Source: Frankia gtarii
GTDB taxonomy: Bacteria; Actinomycetota; Actinomycetes; Frankiales; Frankiaceae
NCBI RefSeq assembly: GCF_025403375.1
Contig: NZ_JAMPTM010000006.1
Span: 1-64,000, forward strand
Length of the DNA stretch: 64,000 nt
Direction of reading: 5' to 3'
A program made the translations under genes and the position numbers. Shown here in pieces: positions 35,016 through 43,905 of this stretch. Numbering within the stretch: the first letter of the stretch is position 1; every line of letters begins with the position of its first letter. Below the pieces are notes generated by a model that worked only from the letters and a program-made list of their open reading frames with translations, was not told the origin of the DNA and did no database searches.

Positions 35016-36695
35016 GTGAGCACGGTTGCCAACCTGGCGCCGAACAACGGTGGTGAAACGCGAATCGGCGAGGCGGGCAAGCACGTCGGACGCGTCTTCG
35101 GAGACTGGTTACGCGAGGAGGCGGGGCTTGATCCCGACCGCCACTTCGTGCAGTGCGCGAGTCCGTGGATGACGCTCGGTGAGTTGGACCGACTCTCCGA
35201 CCGGGTCGCCGCGGGGCTCCAGCAGCTTGGCGTCGGCAAGGGTGACCGGGTCGCGGTGAATCTGCCCAATCGCATCGAGTACGTCGTCCTCATCTGCGCG
35301 ATCGCCAAGACCGGGGCGATTCAGGTGCCGTTGAACACCTATCTGCGGGGGGAGTTTCTGCGCCACCAGCTCGTCCAGACGACGCCCCGGGTGTACATCG
35401 GTGACGCCCAGGCGCTCCGCCTGCTGGCGCCGATGCTGGCCGACAGTGGTATCCGGGACCTCGTCCTCGTCGGTGCCAGTGCCAGTGCCGGTGACGACGG
35501 CGATCGGGCCGCTCTGCCCGATGCGTTGCCCTACGTCGATCTGGAGAGGTGCGGCGCGGATCTCCGGCCCGTGGACATCGGGTCGGATGATGTCTGTGTG
35601 ATCATCTTCACCTCGGGTACGACCGGCGCTTCCAAGGGCTGCACCATCACCCATGGTTACTACTGCAACCTGGTCACGGTCTTCGTCGACTATGGCTGGT
35701 ACGAGCCCGGCGACGTCGTTTTTGGGGCCAACCCGCTCTTTCACTTCAGTGGGCAGACCTGGCTCGTGGCGGCCGCGCTCGCCGTGCGGGGCTCGGTCAT
35801 CGTGGAACCCGCCTTCAGCGCCAGAACCTATATGGCCCGCATCCGGGAGACCGGTGCCACGGCGGCCATGGGCATGGGCGCGATGGGACTGGCCATCCTC
35901 GCGACACCGGCCCTCGCCGACGAGCGGAACCACCGTCTCCGGCACATTACCTTCATGCCGTCGTCGCCGGATCTCATCAGGGCGTTCGCCGAACGGTTCG
36001 GTATCGAACCCTTCGCCGAGGTCTTCGGCCAGTCGGAGTGCTGGCCGGCTCTGCTCGGCGACCCGCGCGGCCCGCGGTGTCCCGGGAGCATGGGCACGGT
36101 GACGCCCGGTCTGCAGGTCAAGCTCATGGATGAGGAGGGCCGGGAGGTTCCGGTCGGTCAGGTCGGCGAGATCGTCATCCGTCCGGACGCGCCCCATCGA
36201 CTCTTCTCGGGGTACTGGAACAACGATGCCGCGACGGTGGAGGCCTTTCGTGACCTGTGGCATCACACCGGAGACAGCGGCCGCATGGACGAGCGCGGTT
36301 ATTTCTGGTTCGTCGACCGGAAGAAGGATTCTCTTCGTCGACGCGGAGAGAACGTGTCGTCCATGGAGCTCGAAACCGCGATCATGAACCATACCGCCTT
36401 CGCGGCGGTCGCTGTGCACGCGGTGCCGTCGGAGCTGTCCGAGGACGACATCAAGGCCTGTATCGTGCTCAGATCCGGCGTGACGGTCGACCTGGCGGAG
36501 CTGTTCGAGTTTTTCCGCCACAACCTGCCGTATTACGCGATTCCTCGGTACGTCGAGTACTTCGACGCGCTTCCGGTCAATGTCAATGGACGGGTCCAGA
36601 AGTTCAAGCTGCGCGAGCGCGGCATCACGGACACGACCGTCGACCTCCAGGCGCTGGGGTTCGTCGTCGCCAGGTCGGATCGGCGCGCCACCTGA
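35016..36695 (+). CDS. AMP-forming acyl-CoA synthetase
   Basis: 559-aa member of the acyl-adenylate superfamily. The P-loop-like motif IIFTSGTTGASKG is at about residues 196-208; 'FGQSECWPA' and the hinge 'TGDSGRMDERGYFWFVDRKKD' are present, and the C-terminal 'GRVQKFKLRERG' carries the catalytic Lys. It most resembles crotonobetaine/carnitine-CoA-ligase-like enzymes. GTG at 35016 with GAGGAGG upstream. It activates a carboxylate at the end of the operon, the second ATP-dependent CoA activation in the island. A near-perfect 18-bp tandem repeat follows its stop (36680-36720). Confidence 0.88.
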   Translation: MSTVANLAPNNGGETRIGEAGKHVGRVFGDWLREEAGLDPDRHFVQCASPWMTLGELDRLSDRVAAGLQQLGVGKGDRVAVNLPNRIEYVVLICAIAKTGAIQVPLNTYLRGEFLRHQLVQTTPRVYIGDAQALRLLAPMLADSGIRDLVLVGASASAGDDGDRAALPDALPYVDLERCGADLRPVDIGSDDVCVIIFTSGTTGASKGCTITHGYYCNLVTVFVDYGWYEPGDVVFGANPLFHFSGQTWLVAAALAVRGSVIVEPAFSARTYMARIRETGATAAMGMGAMGLAILATPALADERNHRLRHITFMPSSPDLIRAFAERFGIEPFAEVFGQSECWPALLGDPRGPRCPGSMGTVTPGLQVKLMDEEGREVPVGQVGEIVIRPDAPHRLFSGYWNNDAATVEAFRDLWHHTGDSGRMDERGYFWFVDRKKDSLRRRGENVSSMELETAIMNHTAFAAVAVHAVPSELSEDDIKACIVLRSGVTVDLAELFEFFRHNLPYYAIPRYVEYFDALPVNVNGRVQKFKLRERGITDTTVDLQALGFVVARSDRRAT

Positions 36696-36783
36696 CGAAG
36701 GCGCGCCGCCTGACGAAGGCGCTCTCACCCTGGCGACGCGGATGCGCTGGGCCGGCAGAAGGCCGCCCGGCGCATTCGCGTCG

Positions 36784-38040
36784 TCAGGACGCGGGGGCGA
36801 CGGCGGCAGAGCGGCCCGAGGCGAGCGCCCGAAGGTCGAAGCCCGGGCGTGTGAGGTCCACCGGCCGTAGCGGGATGCCGAGTTCCAGCAGCCTGCGCGC
36901 GGCGAGATGATCAGCGGGCCGATTGACGGACTCCACCCCGAGCAGCCGATCGCCGGCGAAACAGAACGCGGAGAAGCGTTCCTGCTCGGCTTCGCCGTAC
37001 ATGATGACGGTGTCCCGGCCGGTCGGCAGGCCGGCGATCTGAATCTTGAGATCCGCCTGGTCGCTCCAGAACCAGGGCACAGCCCGGAAGTACTCCGCGC
37101 GGCCGGCGAGTGCGGCGGCGACGGCTCGTGCCTGCGCCACCGCGTTCTGGACGGATTCCAGGCGCATCTGACGGCCGTCCGCGTAGGCGCAGGGAAAGCT
37201 CGCGCAGTCGCCGATGGCCCAGACGTGTGGATCGGACGTGCGCAGATGCGGGTCGGTGACGATGCCGTTGTCGACGAGCAGCCCGGCCTCCGCGGCGACC
37301 TCGGTGTTGGGGACCGCGCCGATTCCGACGAGGACAAGGTCCGCCGGAACCGAGCGGCCGTCCGACGTCCACACGGCGCGTACCTGCCCGTGGGTTCCGG
37401 TAATGGTGGCGGCGCTGGTGCCGAGATCGATCCGCATCCCGCGCCGCCGGTGCGCCTCGACGAGGAAGGAGGCGGTGCCGGGCGACAGAACGCGGGCCAT
37501 GAGCTGCTCGGCGACCTCGAACACCGTCGTGGCGATGCCCAGCCCGACCGCCGTGGCGGCGATTTCGAGACCGATGAAGCCGCCGCCGATGACGACGACG
37601 GAGCTCGCTGCCGGCAGTCGTCGGCGCACCTCCTCGGCATCCGCGAGACTGCGGAGTGTGAGCACTCCGTCCAGGTCGGCCCCGTCGATGGGCAGGCCGC
37701 GGTTGCGCGCGCCGAGGGCCAGGACGAGGTCGTGGTACTCCAGCCGCTCTCCGTTCCCGAGCCCCACACTGCGGGCGTCCACATCGATGCTGGTCACCGG
37801 GGTTCCCAGCCGCAGTTCGACGTTGATGTCGTCGTAGAACGAGGGTGGTCGCAGCGCGAGCCGCTCGGGCGGAACCTTGCCGGTGAGGTAGCCCTTCGAT
37901 AGGGGCGGACGTTGGTAGGGCGCGTGGCGCTCCGCACCAACGAGCACGATCCGGCCCTGGAAGCCCTCGTCCCGCAGCGATGCCGCAGCCTGGCTTCCGG
38001 CCTGCCCGGCCCCGGCGACGACGACCGTCCGATTCGACAT
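36784..38040 (-). CDS. NAD(P)H:ferredoxin reductase (rubredoxin/putidaredoxin reductase type)
   Basis: 418-aa FAD protein passing electrons from NAD(P)H to the adjacent ferredoxin. FAD motif 'VVVAGAGQAGSQAAASLR' at residues 5-22, 'YQRPPLSKGYL' typical of putidaredoxin-reductase-like enzymes, NAD motif 'VVVIGGGFIGLEIAA' mid-protein, and 'VWAIGDCASFP' for the second FAD contact. ATG at 38040 overlaps the ferredoxin stop (TGATG). It reads convergently with the ligase operon. Confidence 0.92.
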   Translation of the reverse strand: MSNRTVVVAGAGQAGSQAAASLRDEGFQGRIVLVGAERHAPYQRPPLSKGYLTGKVPPERLALRPPSFYDDINVELRLGTPVTSIDVDARSVGLGNGERLEYHDLVLALGARNRGLPIDGADLDGVLTLRSLADAEEVRRRLPAASSVVVIGGGFIGLEIAATAVGLGIATTVFEVAEQLMARVLSPGTASFLVEAHRRRGMRIDLGTSAATITGTHGQVRAVWTSDGRSVPADLVLVGIGAVPNTEVAAEAGLLVDNGIVTDPHLRTSDPHVWAIGDCASFPCAYADGRQMRLESVQNAVAQARAVAAALAGRAEYFRAVPWFWSDQADLKIQIAGLPTGRDTVIMYGEAEQERFSAFCFAGDRLLGVESVNRPADHLAARRLLELGIPLRPVDLTRPGFDLRALASGRSAAVAPAS

Positions 38041-38363
38041 CAGTACTGCTCCGGTGGCACGCGCACGACCAGCCCGTCGGTCTGGGGACTCAGCGGGAGC
38101 TGGCAGGACAGGCGGCTGGTCGGCTCGCGGGGGCAGGCCGTGAAGTCGAGCATCTCCTCCTCGTCGCCGGACGCTTCGGGCAGCGCGTCGATCGGGCCGT
38201 CGTGGACATACACGTGGCAGGTCGCGCAGGCGAGTGTGCCGCCGCATTCGGCCACCACCTCCGTGATGCCGGCGCTCACGGCGGTCTGCATGATCGACGT
38301 GCCGTCGGCGCCGTCGACCACGGTCGTCTCACCGTTGGGCCGGATGAACGTCACTTTGGGCAT
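38040..38363 (-). CDS. [2Fe-2S] ferredoxin, adrenodoxin/putidaredoxin type
   Basis: 107-aa electron carrier. The cluster Cys pattern is C-x5-C-x2-C in 'ECGGTLACATCHVYV', with the fourth Cys in 'RLSCQLPL'. MPKVTFIRPNGET is the normal family start and has GAGGAGG just upstream; the longer in-frame extension is Arg-rich and rejected. Cotranscribed with its reductase and divergent from the second P450 across site S6: together they form a complete class I P450 system. Confidence 0.92.
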   Translation of the reverse strand: MPKVTFIRPNGETTVVDGADGTSIMQTAVSAGITEVVAECGGTLACATCHVYVHDGPIDALPEASGDEEEMLDFTACPREPTSRLSCQLPLSPQTDGLVVRVPPEQY

Positions 38364-38443
38364 GACTCGCCTCCTCCTCGGCGTGTGCGCCGGACCAGCC
38401 CGCCCGCGCGCCCTGGACCCAGCCGTCCGTGCTGTCACCGGTC

Positions 38444-38476
38444 TTGACCTAATTTGAATCTAACGCAGATTATAGA
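38444..38476 (+). promoter_or_regulatory. Promoter/operator site S6
   Basis: TTGACC (38444-38449) then 16 bases to CAGATT, overlapping TATAGA (38471-38476); tctaa lies at 38458-38462. It is placed between the ferredoxin (minus) and P450 (plus) starts, 71 bases before the P450, so it may control both. Confidence 0.6.
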
Positions 38477-38546
38477 GCCTGGACGCGCCTTGCGCGACGC
38501 TCATCGACCAGGGCGGCGCAGGGGGGACCGACACCTGGCGGGAGAA

Positions 38547-39785
38547 ATGATGGACGAGGCTGCTGCTGCGACGGGCGAGACGACCGACGCTTCCTACGAG
38601 ACGATTTCCTTCAGCCCGCTTGATCCGACCCTGGCGGACGACTTCTGGCCGAGGATGAACGCGCTGCGCGAGTCGTGCCCGGTGGCGTGGAGCGACCAGC
38701 CCTGGAGCGAGCGGAACGCCGGCTTCTGGGTGGTCAACGACTATGCGGACGTGATGGCTGCCGCGACCAGCTGGAAGGCCTTCAGCAACGCACAGGGCGC
38801 CTCACCCGTCCAGTTCGACCTCGACGTGCTGCGGATGATCCCGCTGGAGACCGATCCTCCGCTGCATCGTGGGATCCGCCGCCTGCTGAATCCGTTCTTC
38901 GCGCCCGAGGCGCTCAAGAGCCAGGAGGAGGACATCCAGGGGCTGGTGGACCGGCTCCTCGACCGCTGCTCGGAGAGCGGCTCCGTCGACTTCGTCGTGA
39001 GCTTCGTCAACCTCCTGCCGCCCCTGGTCTTCTTCGAGGGCTTCCTCGAGCAGAAGGAGTCGGAGATCGGCTGGGTGCTCGAGGTCCTCGAGATCCTGCT
39101 CACCCGTCCGGAACGGGCCATGGAGGTTGCGCCCAGGCTGCTGGGCTGGGGTGCGGCGCTCCTCGAACAGCGCCGCGGTGAGGGCCGCCGGGACGATCTC
39201 GCGGGCACCATCGCCCACATGGGCCTGACCGGCGACGATGGGCTGCACCTCGACGAGAAGCAGCGCATCGAGACCATCAACCTCATGATCATGGCAGGTA
39301 TGGAGACGACCATGGGCGGTCTGGGGAGCATCGGCTATTACCTCGGCACCCACCAGGCGGTGCGCGCGGAGCTCCGCGACGCGGACGACCAGTTGCTCGG
39401 CCGGGTCGTCGAGGAGTTCCTGCGCTTCGAGTCCCCGGTGCCGACCGCCGGCCGCACCGTGACCGAGGCCACCCGAATGAGCGGGTGCCCGATGAGGGCG
39501 GGCGATCGTGTCCTGCTCAACTGGGCCGCCGCCAACCGGGACCCGGCGCAGTTCCCCGAGCCGGACACGCTCGACTTCGCGCGCGAGAACGCGCCTTCCC
39601 ACGTGGCCTTCGGCGCCGGCATCCACCGCTGCCTCGGCAACCATCTCGCCCGGCGTGAGCTCAAGGCGAGCATCAGAGCCATCTGCGCGCTGAGCCGTTT
39701 CGAGATCGACCCGGACTTCACGCCGAAGTACCGGCCTGGTTTCGCTCGCGGTCCGATCAGCCTGCCCGTCACTGTCGCGCGCTGA
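38547..39785 (+). CDS. Cytochrome P450 (second of two)
   Basis: 412-aa P450 with I-helix 'IMAGMETTMGG' (about residue 249), ExxR in 'VEEFLRFES' and heme loop FGAGIHRCLGNH (about residues 355-366). The reading frame runs upstream to 38454 but that overlaps the promoter; the tandem ATGs at 38547/38550 follow GGAGAA and are taken as start. The redox partners are encoded divergently next to it. It is only distantly like the first P450, so the two probably hydroxylate different positions or intermediates. Confidence 0.92.
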   Translation: MMDEAAAATGETTDASYETISFSPLDPTLADDFWPRMNALRESCPVAWSDQPWSERNAGFWVVNDYADVMAAATSWKAFSNAQGASPVQFDLDVLRMIPLETDPPLHRGIRRLLNPFFAPEALKSQEEDIQGLVDRLLDRCSESGSVDFVVSFVNLLPPLVFFEGFLEQKESEIGWVLEVLEILLTRPERAMEVAPRLLGWGAALLEQRRGEGRRDDLAGTIAHMGLTGDDGLHLDEKQRIETINLMIMAGMETTMGGLGSIGYYLGTHQAVRAELRDADDQLLGRVVEEFLRFESPVPTAGRTVTEATRMSGCPMRAGDRVLLNWAAANRDPAQFPEPDTLDFARENAPSHVAFGAGIHRCLGNHLARRELKASIRAICALSRFEIDPDFTPKYRPGFARGPISLPVTVAR

Positions 39786-39848
39786 CACCACCCGCTGGTG
39801 GGGCCGTCGCGGTCGCGGCCCCACCAGCACCCGCACCTCGCGAAGCTC

Positions 39849-39876
39849 TTGACCAGATTCAAAATCAGTGTAGATT
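39849..39876 (+). promoter_or_regulatory. Promoter/operator site S7
   Basis: TTGACC (39849-39854), 16-base spacer agattcaaaatcagtg, TAGATT (39871-39876). It lies 85 bases before the ABC importer operon. Same layout as S5. Confidence 0.7.
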
Positions 39877-39961
39877 TTGACAAATATTCTGTGATGATGG
39901 ACACATTTATCGAGGGGTCGGCGGCGTGGAGACGGGCCGGCATCCGACTGGAGGAGACACG

Positions 39962-41152
39962 GTGTCCCACACGACGATCCGGTTGCCGCGGGCCTCGGCA
40001 GGGCGCCGATGCCGCGCATTGATCCCGACGGCGTTACTCGCGGCGGCCGTCGCTCTGGCTGCCTGTGGAAGCTCGGACGGCGGCCAGGAGGCACAAGCCC
40101 CGTCGTCCGGGTCAGGGGCATCCGGGTCAGGGTCCGCTCAGGTGAGCGCGGCCCAGGCCGAGGTCGACAAGCTCCTCAAACCGCCGACGTCCATCGGCAT
40201 CGACCAGCCGCTGCGGGAAAAGCCGCGCGGCGGCCAGACCATCGTGTTCCTGTCCTGCGAGACCGGGCTGTGCCAGGTGCTCGGCAGCGGGATGAAGGAT
40301 GCGGCCCACGCCGCCGGCCTGCAGTACAAGAGCCTGCCGATCACGTTGGCCAACCCCGCGACGCTGATCGCCGGGATGCAGCAGGCCCTCCAGATGAACC
40401 CGAAGCCGGTCGGGGTGGTCTTCGCCGGCATCCCGGAGGCCGTCTGGGCCGGCCAGGTGCCCGCCTTCGAGAAGGCCGGTGTGCCGCTCATCCCGGTGGC
40501 GGTGGGGGAGGTCAAGACCGGGCCGGCGGTACCCGCCGGGCTCGACGGTCCGGTGGACGCCCGAGCGCAGGCCGCCGCCGTCGCGAACTACTTCATCGCC
40601 GACTCGAACGGCAAGGGCAAGGCCCTGGCCGTCAACGTCCCTGACGTCGGCGCACTCAAGATCGCCATCGATGCCTTCACGACAACCGTGCGGAAGGGAT
40701 GCACCGACTGCGTCACCGACACGGTCGACCTGACGCTGGCGCAGGTCGCGAGCAACGGCGTGGTTCCCGCGGTCGTCTCCGCGCTGCAGCGCAAGCCGGA
40801 CATCACCTACGTGATGACCCCTCAGGGTGAATGGACCCAGGGTCTGCAGGCCGCGGTGCGGGCGGCCGGCCTGGACAAGGTCCAGCTCATCGGGATCAAC
40901 CCGGCGAAGTTCAACCAGCAGGAGCTGCTGACCGGAGACTCCGCCGCGTTCAGCCTTCTCCCCTTCAAGATCATGGCGTGGAAGGGCGTCGACATCGCGC
41001 TGCGCCACGCCGAGGGAACACCGGTGCGGGACAGCGCCGTGCTGCTGCCGCTCCAGCTGCTGACCAAGGCGACCGTCGGCACGCCGGCGGACTCCATCGA
41101 CCGTCCGACTGACTATCAGGCGCAGTTCACCAAGCTGTGGAAGCTCTCGTGA
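39962..41152 (+). CDS. ABC importer substrate-binding lipoprotein (ribose/CUT2 type)
   Basis: 396-aa exported lipoprotein: Arg-rich n-region, hydrophobic 'LIPTALLAAAVALAAC' and lipobox LAAC at about residues 33-36 (Cys anchor), then a Ser/Gly linker and a periplasmic-binding-protein-I-like fold ('GQTIVFLSCETGLCQVLGSGMKDAA'). The GTG at 39962 follows GGAGGAG; an upstream in-frame GTG is poorer. It delivers a substrate to the ATPase and permease encoded next. Such transporters usually carry sugars, but here the context suggests uptake of the compound degraded by the island. Confidence 0.87.
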   Translation: MSHTTIRLPRASAGRRCRALIPTALLAAAVALAACGSSDGGQEAQAPSSGSGASGSGSAQVSAAQAEVDKLLKPPTSIGIDQPLREKPRGGQTIVFLSCETGLCQVLGSGMKDAAHAAGLQYKSLPITLANPATLIAGMQQALQMNPKPVGVVFAGIPEAVWAGQVPAFEKAGVPLIPVAVGEVKTGPAVPAGLDGPVDARAQAAAVANYFIADSNGKGKALAVNVPDVGALKIAIDAFTTTVRKGCTDCVTDTVDLTLAQVASNGVVPAVVSALQRKPDITYVMTPQGEWTQGLQAAVRAAGLDKVQLIGINPAKFNQQELLTGDSAAFSLLPFKIMAWKGVDIALRHAEGTPVRDSAVLLPLQLLTKATVGTPADSIDRPTDYQAQFTKLWKLS

Positions 41153-42726
41153 CGGCCGGGTTACCTCGGCCGCCCGCCGGCGATGCCGAGGCGACCACGC
41201 ACCGCCTGGAGGTCCGGGGACTGACGAAGACCTTCGTCGCGACACCGGCGTTACAGGCGTTCGACCTCACGATCGCGCCCGGTGAGGTGCACGCGTTGCT
41301 GGGCGAGAACGGCTCCGGCAAGTCGACCTTCATCAAGATCCTCTCCGGCTACCACACACCCGACCCGGGGGGAGAGGTCTTCGTCGGCGGATCTCCGTTA
41401 CCCTTCGGCGCTCCGGATTCCTCCTACGACCTCGGCTGTCGCTTCGTCCATCAGGACCTCGGCCTGGTGGAGAGCCTCTCCGTCGCCGACAATCTGTCGC
41501 TCACGACAGGCTTCCCCACGCGGTGGGGGACGGTGCGCGGGCGTGAGCTACGGCGGCGCGTCGCGGCGGCCCTGGAGATCGTCGGCCTGGACATCGATCC
41601 CCACCAGCCCGTCTCCGCGTTGTCGCCGGCGATGAAGACCGGTGTCGCGGTGGCGCGGGCCCTGCGGGAGGACGACGGGAGGGCGGCCGGCCTGCTCGTC
41701 CTCGACGAGCCCACGGCCACCCTGCCGGTGGAGGAGGTCCGGCATCTGCTGGAGATCGTCCGGACCATCTCCGCCCGCGGCATCGGTGTCGTTTATGTCA
41801 CCCACCATCTGGACGAGGTCTTCGAGCTCGCCGACCGGGTGAGCGTCCTGCGGGACGGTCAGAAGGTGGTCACCACCTCGGTGCGCGACATCGATCACAC
41901 GACCCTCGTTCACCATCTCATCGGCCGGGGGCTCGATGAGGCCCATGCGGCCTCCACGGCGCTTCCGGTCGGCGAGGACGTCGTGCTCGCCGTGGCCGAT
42001 CTCGCGGCCGGCCCGCTGCGCGACATAGACCTGCGGGTCCGGGCGGGGGAGGTGGTCGGCATCGCCGGACTGACCGGGTCGGGTCGGGACACATTGCTAC
42101 CCGCGATCTTCGGAGCCGTCGCCCGGTCCCGGGGAACGGTGCGGGTCGGCGCTGGTGCCCGGCCCGTCGCCGGCCCGCGGGACTCCATCGCGGCCGGCCT
42201 GGTGTACCTGCCGGCGGACCGCAAACTCCACGGGGGAGTGATGAGCCTGACCGCGCGGGAGAATCTCACGCTTCCCCGGCTCGGCGATTTCTGGCGAGCC
42301 CCCCTGCTGCGCCGTCGGGCGGAGTCGTCCCAGGCACGCGACTGGTTTGCGCGCCTGGACGTCCGCCCGGCCGACGCGGCGGAGCGGCCGCTGTTCTCGC
42401 TCAGCGGAGGCAACCAGCAGAAGGTGCTCGTCGCGAAATGGCTACGGTGCTCGCCGACGGCGCTGCTGCTCGACGAGCCGACCCAGGGCGTCGACATCGG
42501 TGCGAAGGCGGAGATCCATCGGCAGCTGCTCGCCGCGGTGGCGGCCGGCGCGGGTGCGGTCGTGAGCTCCGCCGACATCGACGAGGTCGTGGCGCTGTCC
42601 CACCGGGTGCTCGTCCTGCGGGCCGGGCGGGTGGTCGCGGAGCTCGTGGGTGACGAGATCTCGGTCGCCACGATCACCCGCGAGTCTCTCGGTTCGGGGG
42701 CCGCGACGCAGGCGCGCGCGGCATGA
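41149..42726 (+). CDS. ABC importer ATPase with two nucleotide-binding domains (RbsA-like)
   Basis: 525-aa tandem ABC protein. Domain 1: Walker A GENGSGKST, Walker B 'LLVLDEPTATL', a degenerate signature 'LSPAMKTG'. Domain 2: degenerate Walker A 'GLTGSGRDT', good signature LSGGNQQK and Walker B 'ALLLDEPTQGVD'. This split of good and degenerate motifs is normal for RbsA-type ATPases. GTGA overlap with the binding-protein gene and ATGA overlap with the permease. Confidence 0.93.
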   Translation: MTAGLPRPPAGDAEATTHRLEVRGLTKTFVATPALQAFDLTIAPGEVHALLGENGSGKSTFIKILSGYHTPDPGGEVFVGGSPLPFGAPDSSYDLGCRFVHQDLGLVESLSVADNLSLTTGFPTRWGTVRGRELRRRVAAALEIVGLDIDPHQPVSALSPAMKTGVAVARALREDDGRAAGLLVLDEPTATLPVEEVRHLLEIVRTISARGIGVVYVTHHLDEVFELADRVSVLRDGQKVVTTSVRDIDHTTLVHHLIGRGLDEAHAASTALPVGEDVVLAVADLAAGPLRDIDLRVRAGEVVGIAGLTGSGRDTLLPAIFGAVARSRGTVRVGAGARPVAGPRDSIAAGLVYLPADRKLHGGVMSLTARENLTLPRLGDFWRAPLLRRRAESSQARDWFARLDVRPADAAERPLFSLSGGNQQKVLVAKWLRCSPTALLLDEPTQGVDIGAKAEIHRQLLAAVAAGAGAVVSSADIDEVVALSHRVLVLRAGRVVAELVGDEISVATITRESLGSGAATQARAA

Positions 42727-43793
42727 GCACGCGGCGCGGTCTCCGCCTCGGTTTCGACCGGTTCAGCGGCCTCTACCTCTGGGCGCTGTTCATCGTGGTC
42801 TTCGGTATCTGGACCCCGGACCTCTTTCTCACCACCGGCACCCTACATTCGGTGGCCTCCCAGCAGGCCGTCGGCGCGATCGTCGCCCTCGCGGTCCTGA
42901 TGCCCATGGCCGCCGGGGCCTACGACCTCTCGGTCGGGGCGACCGTGAACCTGGCCACGATCCTGGTCACGGTGCTCCAGACGGAGCAGGGGTGGGGAAT
43001 GTGGCCCGCCATCGGTGTCACGGTGGCGGCGAGCCTGGCGGTGGGCGTCGTCAACGGCTTCATCGTCACGAGGCTGAAGGTGAACTCGTTCATCGCCACC
43101 CTCGGCTCCGCGTCCATCATCCTGGCCGTGCAGTCGATCGTGTCGGGCCAGAGCCAGCCTCTCCCGCCGGCCTCCCGTGCGTGGACGCAACTCACCCAGC
43201 GTGAGGTGGCCGGGTTCCAGATCATCGTGCTCTACCTTCTCGTCATCGCCGTGCTGGCCTGGTGGGCGCTGAACCACACGCCCGCGGGCCGCTACGTCCA
43301 CGCGGTCGGTGGCAACGTGGAGGCGGCGCGGCTGTCGGGAGTCCGCACGCGGCTGTGGACGTTCCTCATGCTGGTCACCTCCAGCACCTTGTGTGGCGTC
43401 GGGGGTGTCCTGTACGCCTCACTCAGCGGTCCGTCGCTCACCTTCGGCGGCGCGCTTCTGCTGCCCGCGTTCGCCGCGGTCTTCCTCGGGTCCACGCAGC
43501 TCACCCCGGGACGCTTCAACGTCTGGGGGACGCTGATCGCGATGTACGCCCTGGCCACCGGGATCAAGGGACTTCAGCTCGTCACCGGTGTCCAGTGGCT
43601 CGCGGACATCTTCAACGGCACCGCCGTGATCACCGCCGTCGCCTTCGCCGTCTGGCGGCAGGGCAGGGTGGTCACCCGTGGTCGCGACGCCACGCGAACC
43701 GTCACGACGAGCGAGGAACCACCGCCCGATCCACCCGATCCCGACCCGGCCCTGCCGGAGAAGTCGCCCGAGGCGGCTGCGTCGGTCCAATAG
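42723..43793 (+). CDS. ABC importer permease (RbsC-like)
   Basis: 356-aa polytopic membrane protein with about 8-10 hydrophobic segments and the typical 'AGAYDLSVGATVNLATILV' motif of the ribose/xylose permease family; the last about 35 residues are a charged, Pro-rich tail. Only one permease gene is present, so the transporter is expected to use a homodimer. It completes the importer. Confidence 0.92.
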   Translation: MSTRRGLRLGFDRFSGLYLWALFIVVFGIWTPDLFLTTGTLHSVASQQAVGAIVALAVLMPMAAGAYDLSVGATVNLATILVTVLQTEQGWGMWPAIGVTVAASLAVGVVNGFIVTRLKVNSFIATLGSASIILAVQSIVSGQSQPLPPASRAWTQLTQREVAGFQIIVLYLLVIAVLAWWALNHTPAGRYVHAVGGNVEAARLSGVRTRLWTFLMLVTSSTLCGVGGVLYASLSGPSLTFGGALLLPAFAAVFLGSTQLTPGRFNVWGTLIAMYALATGIKGLQLVTGVQWLADIFNGTAVITAVAFAVWRQGRVVTRGRDATRTVTTSEEPPPDPPDPDPALPEKSPEAAASVQ

Positions 43794-43802
43794 CGGTATC
43801 GC

Positions 43803-43831
43803 TTGAAATCTAATCAAATGCAGAGTAGAAA
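43803..43831 (+). promoter_or_regulatory. Promoter/operator site S8
   Basis: TTGAAA (43803-43808), 17 bases beginning tctaatcaaatg, TAGAAA (43826-43831), 75 bases before an eight-gene operon. It carries the TCTAAT half-site. Confidence 0.65.
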
Positions 43832-43905
43832 AATGAGGAAGCTTGCCTTGCCGCTGCATCGACGCGGTGGCAAGCCGTTCCCGAATGGTCGTTGAGGGAG
43901 AACAC

